From positions 1 to 50,036 of the forward strand of contig NZ_LVCV01000642.1 in assembly GCF_001647195.1 (NCBI RefSeq): a stretch of DNA of 50,036 nt, written 5' to 3'. A model generated the notes under the pieces. It was given only the letters and a program-made list of their open reading frames with translations, was not told the origin of the DNA and did not search any database. Position numbers and translations under genes: made by a program. Below are positions 43,461 to 50,036 of the stretch, one piece after another (position 1 is the first letter of the stretch; each line of letters begins with the position of its first letter). Source of the DNA: Rhodococcus sp. EPR-157. GTDB lineage: Bacteria > Actinomycetota > Actinomycetes > Mycobacteriales > Mycobacteriaceae.

Positions 43461-44551
43461 CCCGTTCCGGAATCCGGAAGACACTGTCCGCCGTTCTTTC
43501 CTACGGCGTGGTCGGGCTCGTCATGTGGCTCCTCTACCGCACTGTGGGCAGCTCTGACGAGGTGTCGAATGCCATCGACTCCATCTCGCTCGCTCAGGTA
43601 CTGATCGTGTCGGGACTCGGGCTCGTGTATCTCGCGTCGATGTTTCGGCCGATGGTCTACACACTTCCCGGATTGTCCATGCGCCAAGCCGGCGTGGCCC
43701 GCACAGCATCGCTTGCACTCGCCAACACCGTCCCCGAAGGCGGGACCGTCGCAACGGGTTTGACCTTCGCGATGTACCGGTCCTGGGGATTCGGACTGTC
43801 CGACAGTACGACGTCGATCATCGCGATCGGTATCTGGACCAACCTGTCGCGGTACGTGCTGATGTCCATCGCACTGGTCGTGCTCGTGACGTTCGGTTCC
43901 GTGACCGGCTCCACGGTCCTGATCGCGGTGGGGGCATGTGTCGTCGTGTCGGCCGTCTGTCTGATGATCGCGTTGATCATCACCAACGACGGATTCGCGC
44001 GCCGGATCGGCCGGGTGCTCACGCGATTCCGTAACGCACTGGCCAGGCGGTTCACCATGATCGGACCTCGAGATATGGAACAGGTCATCGCCGATTTTCG
44101 CGTCGACCTTCTCGGCCGAGTACGCACGTGCTGGCGTGCGCTGACGGCGCCCATGTTGCTGTCTCAGCTGCTCGGAGCGCTGGTGCTCGGCGTCGCAGTT
44201 CGGATGTCGGGACTGGGCCACGACGAGATCGGCTGGGATCGTATCGTCATCGCATTCGGTGCGATGTGGCTCGCTGCGTTCGTCGCACCGACTCCTGGTG
44301 GGCTCGGCGTGGCGGAGGCTGCGCTCATCGCGGTGCTCGGTGCCGGACTGGCCGCGAGCGCGCAGGCGGAACTCGTTGCCGCCGTTCTGCTGTTCAGGTT
44401 CGCAACGTGGTTCCTACCGATTCCGCTCGGGTTGATCGCGTATCTCTACTGGAGGTTGACGAAGAACTGGCGGGTCCCCACCGAACTGGCTCCGAGGATT
44501 CAGCCGTCCAATGATCTCCATACCCGTTCCGAGGACAAGGGCAACTCGTAG
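43457..44551 (+). CDS. YbhN/UPF0104-like integral membrane protein (lysylphosphatidylglycerol synthase TM region family)
   Basis: This 364-residue protein has seven to eight transmembrane helices. It shows the family motif [13 protein letters not shown] near residues 95-107 and the C-terminal [13 protein letters not shown], both typical of the flippase-like LPG-synthase TM domain. No catalytic aminoacyltransferase domain is attached, so it is probably a lipid flippase-like or transport protein. It is coupled to lrpA by ATGA. Its last 52 bases overlap the end of the Mo-hydroxylase gene on the opposite strand (44500-44551). Confidence 0.82.
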   Translation: MTRSGIRKTLSAVLSYGVVGLVMWLLYRTVGSSDEVSNAIDSISLAQVLIVSGLGLVYLASMFRPMVYTLPGLSMRQAGVARTASLALANTVPEGGTVATGLTFAMYRSWGFGLSDSTTSIIAIGIWTNLSRYVLMSIALVVLVTFGSVTGSTVLIAVGACVVVSAVCLMIALIITNDGFARRIGRVLTRFRNALARRFTMIGPRDMEQVIADFRVDLLGRVRTCWRALTAPMLLSQLLGALVLGVAVRMSGLGHDEIGWDRIVIAFGAMWLAAFVAPTPGGLGVAEAALIAVLGAGLAASAQAELVAAVLLFRFATWFLPIPLGLIAYLYWRLTKNWRVPTELAPRIQPSNDLHTRSEDKGNS

Positions 44552-47196
44552 AGACGTGAGCCGACGGCGTCCTTGATCGCATTCGCCAGCGCCGGGGCGA
44601 CCGGGTTGTACGGTGATTCGCTCATCGATTTTGCGCCGAACGGACCGAGCTGATCGTAGGTGTCGGCGAAGAAGACTTCGGTGCGCGGTATGTCCGCGAA
44701 CTGCGGAACGTGATAGCTACGAATGGAATCGGTGACGACCGTGCCGGCTCCGTCCGTCTTGATCTCCTCGTACAGTGCAGATCCGATGCCTTGGGCGACC
44801 CCACCCTCGATCTGCCCGCGGCACTGCTGCGGATTCATGATGGTTCCGGCGTCGGCACTCTGAACGGACTGCAGGATACGCACTGTGCCGGTCGACTCTT
44901 CGACGGCGACGCGGAACGCCTGCACGTTGAATGCCAGTGATCGCGGAACGCCGCCACTGTCGCCCACGGTGACGAGAGTTCCGCCTGAGGAGGCCAGGAT
45001 CTCCGGCAAGGAAACGAACCGTTTGCCGCACTGGACGCCCTCGGGGCCGAGTTCGCAGGCCTGCGCCGCACACCCGGAGGCGGAGGCAGCGATGTCTCGA
45101 ATGCGGCCGGACATCGATTGCGCTGCTGCGTACAACGCCTTCCCTGCGACCACGGTGCCTGCCGATCCGAACGCGCCGGTGTCGTATGTGGTTGCGTCCG
45201 TGTCCGATTGACGGACAACGATGCGCTCCGGCGATGTGCGCAGTTCCGTCGCCGCGATCTGAGTGTGCACCGTCGTCGTCCCGTTCCCGAACTCTGCTGT
45301 GCCGACACGAATCTCGTAGCAGCCATCGCTCAGCAACGCGATCGACGCCTCCGCGACGTGGCCACGCGGGGGGATCGTCGCGATCATGGCCACGGCCATT
45401 CCTTCGCCGACCTTCCACCCGTCGGGTGCGCCGGCACCGTCACCCGATCGCAGAGCACGTTCCGTGAGATCCAGGCACTGGTCGAGGCCGTAGCTACCGA
45501 AAATCAGATCATCCCCCTCGACGTGCGCGGCGACAATCGGGTCGCCTGGCACCACGACGTTGCGTCTGCGGAACTCGAACGGGTCGATGTCCAGGTCGCG
45601 GGCGAGATCGTCCAGGGCGGACTCGACGGCAAAAATCACCTGGCCCAGTCCGTACCCGCGAAAGGCGCCGGAGGGAATGTTGTTGGTGTACACGGACTTG
45701 GCATCGACTCGCTTGTTCGCGCAGCGGTAGAGCGCCACCGACTCGCTGCACCCGTGAAACATCACCCCGGGACTGTGATTACCGTACGCACCGGCGTCGG
45801 TGACGACGTCGATGGCGAGGGCGGTCAACGTACCGTCGGCGGCCGCGGCGGCAGTCACGTCGATCTGGAACGGGTGCCTGCACGGTGAGACGGTGAATTC
45901 GTCCGTGCGGGTGAACTCGAACTGGACCGGGGATCCAGTCTTCAATACCGCAAGCGCAACGACGTCCTCGGTCAGCAGTTCCTGCTTGCCGCCGAATCCA
46001 CCGCCGACCCGAGCTGTGAACACACGTACCTTGTCCTGGCCGAGCCCGAATATTTCGCAGATTTCGTCGCGTACGAGGAACGGAACCTGGGTGCTGGTAC
46101 GCAACGTCAGTCGACCCTCGTCGTCGATCCACCCGATGGTGCCGTGCGTTTCGAGGTGCACGTGCTGTATCCGCTGTGTTCGGTAACGACCGGTCACCAC
46201 TGCGTCGGCGGCCGCGACAGCGGAGTCGACATCCCCGGTACCTCCGTGCAGTTCGGCGACGAGATTGCGTGAGGGGTCACAGATCCTCGACTCGGGTCCC
46301 TTGTCGCCGTGCAGCAGCGGCGCCCCCGGCAACGACGCCTCGGCGGGATCGAACACCGCGGGCAAGGGTTCGTACTCCACGACTATCGCTCGGCACCCCG
46401 CTTCGGCCGCAGCCAGTGTCTCGCCGACAACGACGGCCACCCGCTGGCCCTTGAAGCGCATCACGGTGTCGATGAGGCGAGTGTCGTCAGGATCGTCCGT
46501 GCGTTGATCGTGCCGAGCCGTCGAATACACGCGATCGGGACTGTCGGCCGAGGTGAGGACGAGTCTGACGCCGGGCATTGCCTCGGCGGCAGAAGTGTCG
46601 ACTCGCACGACGCGTGCGTGCGCGTGCGGACTCTGCAGCACGCTCGCATGGAGTAGCCCGGTGGGGGTGTAGTCCAACGTGTAAGGTTCGGTGCCGGTGA
46701 CTATTCTCGTAGCCGCCGGTGCCGACAGCGACCGACCCGACGACGGACCTTCGGTGGGCTTCTCGGTGTTCACCACCCCGCGCAGAGCGTCCTCGATCGA
46801 CCGGTATCCCGTGCAGCGACACAGGTTCCCCTTCAAACGTTCCGGCAGCTCGTTCATGTCGCCTGCGTCCAGCGTCGACGCAGTCACCACCATGCCTGCC
46901 GTGCAGAAGCCACATTGGAATCCACCGGCCTCGACGAACCGTCGCTGAAGGGGGTGCAGATCCTCGGGCGTGCCGAGTCCCGCTACCGTGACAACCTCTC
47001 GACCTGCGGCGCGGAACGCCGGAAAGATGCACGAGTGCATCGGTTGTCCATCGACGAGTACCGAGCACGCACCACAGTCGCCGGCGTCGCATCCCTTCTT
47101 GACCTCGAAGTGCGCATGGTCACGCAGCATCGTGCGTAGGCACTGTCCCGGTCGAGGGAAACATTCGGTGGGTGTTCCGTTGATGCCGACCTTCAC
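44500..47196 (-). CDS. Xanthine dehydrogenase family protein, fused [2Fe-2S] and molybdopterin subunit
   Basis: In this 898-residue protein, residues 1-150 hold two iron-sulfur clusters: C36, C41, C44 and C56 ([12 protein letters not shown], then HSC), then C95, C98, C126 and C128 ([15 protein letters not shown]). The rest is a molybdopterin domain with [16 protein letters not shown] and the catalytic glutamate in [14 protein letters not shown]. The FeS-Mo layout without FAD resembles E. coli XdhD and the Desulfovibrio aldehyde oxidoreductase. It starts with GTG overlapping the FAD subunit stop (GTGA, 47193-47196). A purine substrate is suggested by the PucR neighbour but not proven. Confidence 0.88.
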   Translation of the reverse strand: MKVGINGTPTECFPRPGQCLRTMLRDHAHFEVKKGCDAGDCGACSVLVDGQPMHSCIFPAFRAAGREVVTVAGLGTPEDLHPLQRRFVEAGGFQCGFCTAGMVVTASTLDAGDMNELPERLKGNLCRCTGYRSIEDALRGVVNTEKPTEGPSSGRSLSAPAATRIVTGTEPYTLDYTPTGLLHASVLQSPHAHARVVRVDTSAAEAMPGVRLVLTSADSPDRVYSTARHDQRTDDPDDTRLIDTVMRFKGQRVAVVVGETLAAAEAGCRAIVVEYEPLPAVFDPAEASLPGAPLLHGDKGPESRICDPSRNLVAELHGGTGDVDSAVAAADAVVTGRYRTQRIQHVHLETHGTIGWIDDEGRLTLRTSTQVPFLVRDEICEIFGLGQDKVRVFTARVGGGFGGKQELLTEDVVALAVLKTGSPVQFEFTRTDEFTVSPCRHPFQIDVTAAAAADGTLTALAIDVVTDAGAYGNHSPGVMFHGCSESVALYRCANKRVDAKSVYTNNIPSGAFRGYGLGQVIFAVESALDDLARDLDIDPFEFRRRNVVVPGDPIVAAHVEGDDLIFGSYGLDQCLDLTERALRSGDGAGAPDGWKVGEGMAVAMIATIPPRGHVAEASIALLSDGCYEIRVGTAEFGNGTTTVHTQIAATELRTSPERIVVRQSDTDATTYDTGAFGSAGTVVAGKALYAAAQSMSGRIRDIAASASGCAAQACELGPEGVQCGKRFVSLPEILASSGGTLVTVGDSGGVPRSLAFNVQAFRVAVEESTGTVRILQSVQSADAGTIMNPQQCRGQIEGGVAQGIGSALYEEIKTDGAGTVVTDSIRSYHVPQFADIPRTEVFFADTYDQLGPFGAKSMSESPYNPVAPALANAIKDAVGSRLYELPLSSERVWRSLDG

Positions 47197-48002
47197 GTCA
47201 ACTCCTCGAGTATCTCCTGGGCCGACTGCAGGCTGATGTGCCTGCGCCAATCCGGTGCGCCGTGTGGATCGTCGTACCAGGCTGCGCCCGGAATACCCTC
47301 TGCCAGAGTAGAAACCAGCTCGGCCGGCCGCGGAGGCGTCGGGAATCGGAAGACGTAGGGGCGGGTCGTCGCCGCCGTCACCGAGAGTACGAATCGACCG
47401 TCGAGATCCATGCGCCCGATGACGACCGCTGCAGACCGACCGAGCGGTGACAGTGCCGTTTTTCGAAACGCGGTGCGCGCGGACAGTGCTCGGTCGGGCA
47501 ACTCGATACTGCGCACGACGTCACCGATTCGCAGAGCGTTCTCGTGCGGACCGGTCACCAGGTCCACGACGGGGATGCGGTAGTCGGCGCCGTCGGAAGA
47601 CCAGACGAACGCGACGCCGTCGAGCGCGGTAGCCATCGAGATCATCGCGCCCGCAGGCAGTGACAAGCAGATGTTTCCGCCGACCGTCGCAACCTTCCAG
47701 ATCTTGAACGATGCGAGCAGAGCCGTTGCACACTGCTCGAAGAGAACGGTTGCAGGCCAATCACGGTCGAAGCGTGCTCGGGCCAGTTGTTCGATGGTGC
47801 ACGTCGCCGCGATGTCGAGTCCGTCTCCCACCGTGATCGGATCCCACCCGAGCGCGGTGATGTCGACCAGGCGTCGTAGATGGTCCTGTTTTTCCGACAT
47901 CAACCAGGTCCCGCCCGCCATGACGGCTGTGTCGACGTGGCCAGGGGGAAGCCCGGACCTGCCGTCGGGAATCACGACGTCCTCGATAGTCCCCAGGTCC
48001 AC
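47193..48002 (-). CDS. FAD-binding subunit of the xanthine dehydrogenase family enzyme
   Basis: This 269-residue protein of the CO-dehydrogenase M / XdhB-FAD type has [12 protein letters not shown] for one FAD-binding loop. The characteristic [14 protein letters not shown] follows at about residues 124-137. The C-terminal CoxM-like domain follows. It accepts electrons from the clusters of the fused FeS-Mo subunit encoded next, to which it is coupled by a GTGA overlap. It starts with GTG at 48002, divergent from the PucR regulator. The pair is a two-subunit hydroxylase. Confidence 0.87.
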   Translation of the reverse strand: MDLGTIEDVVIPDGRSGLPPGHVDTAVMAGGTWLMSEKQDHLRRLVDITALGWDPITVGDGLDIAATCTIEQLARARFDRDWPATVLFEQCATALLASFKIWKVATVGGNICLSLPAGAMISMATALDGVAFVWSSDGADYRIPVVDLVTGPHENALRIGDVVRSIELPDRALSARTAFRKTALSPLGRSAAVVIGRMDLDGRFVLSVTAATTRPYVFRFPTPPRPAELVSTLAEGIPGAAWYDDPHGAPDWRRHISLQSAQEILEELT

Positions 48003-48040
48003 GCGTCACCACCTTCACATGCAAGTCATCGTCAACCCTA

Positions 48041-48127
48041 GTAAACAACTGTTACGCGGGAGGCGTACTGATGCGATACGACGGAAACGCGGGTGAAACA
48101 CGTCCTCGCTATTGTCCGTTCGTACAA
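48041..48127. promoter_or_regulatory. Candidate control region between the Mo-hydroxylase and pucR
   Basis: Two weak inverted repeats lie in the 149-base divergent gap: GTAAACAACTGTTAC (arms GTAA and TTAC, 48041-48055) and TTGT-N8-ACAA (48112-48127). The second sits just before the ribosome binding site of pucR. One may bind PucR, but neither is a close match to a site I know, so this is a prompt for testing only. Confidence 0.25.
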
Positions 48128-48151
48128 ACAAGGGGTAGGCGAGGGGGATAC

Positions 48152-49702
48152 GTGCAGGTCAAGGACTTGCTCGACGTGCCGGAGTTCGGCATCAGACTGC
48201 TCACCTCCGACCTGGACGCGCTCGACCGGACAGTGCGGTGGACGTTCACCACGGACCTTCCCGATCCGTCTCGCTACATTGCCGGCGGCGAACTCGTCAT
48301 CACGGGACTCGTCTGGCGGCGCGAGCCCGGCGATTCCGAGAACTTCGTCGCCGCGGTGTTCGGCTCGGGCGCTACGGCATTGGCTGCCGGCGAGGGATTG
48401 CTCGGCCACATACCCGACGATCTCGTCGACGCGTGCGAGCGTCACGGTCTCCCGCTCCTGGCGGTACCCGAATCGGTGTCCTTCGGTGATCTCACGGAGT
48501 TCTTGGTCGGACGTGTTGCGGGCGACCGAATCGCCGCACTCAATTCCTCGTTGATGCGTCAGCGGCAACTGTTGACGGCGGTGGCAGAGGGCCGAGCTCT
48601 CGACGAGCTGGCGCTGCACACCACCCGCGAAACAGGTATGCAGTGCTTGATCTTCACCGCGACGGGCCGTCGTTTGGTCATCGAGGCCACACCGTTCTCC
48701 GACGCCGATGTCGATGCGCTCACCCATCGCGCATTGTCAGCAATTCGCCTGCCTGCCACCGTGAGCCTCGACAGGGGTCGTGAATACAGCATCTTCGCTG
48801 TCGGGGCATCGCTGTCGTCGCGCGCGATGCGCTGGTTCATCGCAGCTGCGGGCAACTTCGAGGAATTCAGTCCGCCCATCTCCGATGCGTTCGGTCAGCT
48901 CGCGTCGATCGCGGCACTCGATCGGGCCCGTCGGGAAGAAGGTCGCCTGGTGCGTCGCGAAATCGCCGATCAGGCGGTGCGGTTGCTCGAAGAGGATTGG
49001 TCCAAGGCCGAAACTCTCGTCCGTATTCGGCAAGCCGGAGTGGATCCGGATCGGCCGCTGGTGGTGATCAGCGCGGCGTTCGTCGGTCGAGGCGACATGA
49101 ACGAATTGCTCAGGACCGTTCTGTCGGACACTCTCACGTCCTTCGGTGGGCGATGTGTCGGAGGCGGAACCAAAGGAGACATCGTCGGAATCGTCGCGAC
49201 GAAGGGCCTCGACATAGTGCCTGTTCTACGGACGCGTTTGCGAAGACTGGCTCCTGGTATCGGCCGCGCCAGACTGGTCGTCGGAGTCAGCTCCGAGGTG
49301 ACGGGAGCCGCCCTCGAAGGAGCGATCCATGCTGCGCGGCACGCTGCGGACGTCGCCCGAGCCAGTGAGCGGCAAGTGGCGGTCGTTGCTGCAGGTGACT
49401 TGGACTCGGCGTTGTCTCTGGTGTCGATACTTCCCGACCGGGTCCGACGTGAATATGCGGTGCGAGTACTGGGGCCGGTGCTGGAGTACGACGGAGATTC
49501 CGGGCTGCTGGAGACCCTGCGTGAGTTTCTCGCGCAAGGTGGGTCGTGGAACCGGACAGCCGAAGTGTTGCACGTCCACCTGAATACGGTCCGGTACCGG
49601 ATCAAGCGAGTCGAGGAGTTGCTGGGGCGCGATCTCGGGTCGACGACCGACCGGCTCGATGTGTTCTTGGCGCTCGAGTCGGTGGGTACGCCCGCCACCT
49701 AG
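48152..49702 (+). CDS. PucR family transcriptional regulator
   Basis: This 516-residue regulator has an N-terminal PucR purine-catabolism domain (begins VKDLLDVPEFGIRLL, with RYIAGGELVITGLVW). A central region with GGDEF-like ligand-binding character follows, and the C-terminal PucR helix-turn-helix includes NRTAEVLHVHLNTVRYRIKR. GTG at 48152 is chosen because GAGGGGG lies a few bases upstream and the domain begins there. It probably activates the divergent Mo-hydroxylase in response to a purine-derived ligand. It ends ten bases before the DUF2461 gene, and its TAG stop is part of that gene's -10 element. Confidence 0.88.
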   Translation: MQVKDLLDVPEFGIRLLTSDLDALDRTVRWTFTTDLPDPSRYIAGGELVITGLVWRREPGDSENFVAAVFGSGATALAAGEGLLGHIPDDLVDACERHGLPLLAVPESVSFGDLTEFLVGRVAGDRIAALNSSLMRQRQLLTAVAEGRALDELALHTTRETGMQCLIFTATGRRLVIEATPFSDADVDALTHRALSAIRLPATVSLDRGREYSIFAVGASLSSRAMRWFIAAAGNFEEFSPPISDAFGQLASIAALDRARREEGRLVRREIADQAVRLLEEDWSKAETLVRIRQAGVDPDRPLVVISAAFVGRGDMNELLRTVLSDTLTSFGGRCVGGGTKGDIVGIVATKGLDIVPVLRTRLRRLAPGIGRARLVVGVSSEVTGAALEGAIHAARHAADVARASERQVAVVAAGDLDSALSLVSILPDRVRREYAVRVLGPVLEYDGDSGLLETLREFLAQGGSWNRTAEVLHVHLNTVRYRIKRVEELLGRDLGSTTDRLDVFLALESVGTPAT

Positions 49703-49705
49703 AAT
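49700..49705 (+). promoter_or_regulatory. Leaderless-type -10 hexamer of the DUF2461 gene
   Basis: TAGAAT begins at the pucR stop codon and ends eight bases before the ATG at 49713. It matches TANNNT and would give an essentially leaderless transcript. Confidence 0.4.
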
Positions 49706-49712
49706 CGCCCGT

Positions 49713-50036
49713 ATGGCTTTCACCGGAATCCCGTTCGCTGCGCTCGATTTCTACGAGGACCTCGAAGCTGACAACAGCAAGGTCTGGTGGAACGCTCACA
49801 AGGATGTCTACGACCGATCTGTGAAAGCTCCGATGACGGCACTCGCGGCTGCGTTGGAGCCGGAATTCGGCCCGGCCAAGCTGTTTCGGCCGTACCGCGA
49901 CGTCCGATTCTCCAAGGACAAGACGCCGTACAAGGCGCATCAGGGCGCGTTCGTCGCGAGAGGGCCGAGCTTGGGGTACTACATGCAGATCGACCCGGCA
50001 GGTTTGTTCGTCGCCGGCGGGTTCTACGGGGCGACC
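49713..50036 (+). CDS. DUF2461 family protein, N-terminal part
   Basis: The 108 residues in the window begin FTGIPFAALDFYEDLEADNS. They include KVWWNAHKDVY and RPYRDVRFSKDKTPYKAHQG, the conserved core of DUF2461 (TIGR02453) proteins, whose function is unknown. The reading frame is open to the window edge and is not broken. It follows pucR by ten bases but appears to have its own promoter, so it need not be part of purine catabolism. Confidence 0.85.
   Translation, partial: MAFTGIPFAALDFYEDLEADNSKVWWNAHKDVYDRSVKAPMTALAAALEPEFGPAKLFRPYRDVRFSKDKTPYKAHQGAFVARGPSLGYYMQIDPAGLFVAGGFYGAT

Noticed and set aside
1-50036. CRISPR array, tRNA/rRNA genes, prophage or insertion sequence
   Set aside because: No regularly spaced repeats, transposase or integrase motifs, or recognisable tRNA-like cloverleaf segments were seen in the gaps.

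Overview
The window is high-GC actinobacterial DNA, most likely from Rhodococcus or a close Nocardiaceae relative. GTG and TTG starts are frequent, genes are coupled by ATGA or GTGA overlaps, and many genes appear to have leaderless promoters. The backbone order (sdhCDAB, cdd, deoA, add, an Rv3311-like gene, upp, pmmB, punA, amiB1, amiA1, an Rv3304-like gene, lpdA, glpD2, nei, lhr, lrpA) matches what I recall of the Mycobacterium tuberculosis Rv3291c-Rv3318 region. Several accessory blocks are inserted into that backbone. No rRNA, tRNA, CRISPR array, prophage or transposase was seen.

Layout. 1-1811: end of glycerol kinase and a first glycerol-3-phosphate dehydrogenase. 1861-1895: a strong bidirectional terminator. 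1908-5322: succinate dehydrogenase sdhCDAB (minus). 5590-7297: pyrimidine nucleoside salvage (cdd, deoA). 7294-13165: an inserted polyamine (probably putrescine) catabolic and uptake block: aminotransferase, Lrp/AsnC regulator, aminoaldehyde dehydrogenase, FAD amine oxidase, APC permease and a tandem universal stress protein. 14896-16008: add, separated from deoA by that block. 16012-19383: a minus-strand operon of five coupled genes with type VII secretion character (EspC/WXG-like protein, NlpC/P60 peptidase with a WXG-like N-terminus, two YbaB-like proteins, an Rv3311-like protein). 19470-23450: base and nucleoside salvage (upp, a DUF2797 protein, a phosphomannomutase-family enzyme, purine nucleoside phosphorylase).

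23502-25904: an inserted TetR regulator, a divergent saccharopine-dehydrogenase-like enzyme and an enoyl-CoA hydratase family protein. 25920-28249: two coupled M20 amidohydrolases. 28246-33566: gamma-glutamylcyclotransferase-like protein, LpdA, a class I aminotransferase and a second GlpD. 33577-39670: a membrane protein, a possible tiny membrane protein, Nei and the helicase Lhr. 39756-44551: small hypotheticals, an SDR-type protein, a CPBP protease, LrpA and a YbhN-like membrane protein. 44500-49702: a two-subunit molybdenum hydroxylase (FAD subunit plus a fused FeS-Mo subunit) divergent from a PucR regulator. 49713-end: start of a DUF2461 protein.

Themes: glycerol and succinate electron entry into respiration, nucleoside and purine salvage, and polyamine use. 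The least explained parts are the type VII-linked five-gene operon, a two-copy hairpin repeat (12221-12264 and 30307-30359), the nested inverted repeats at 40033-40112, a probable CTG-started DUF2797 gene, and a 52-nt tail-to-tail coding overlap at 44500-44551.
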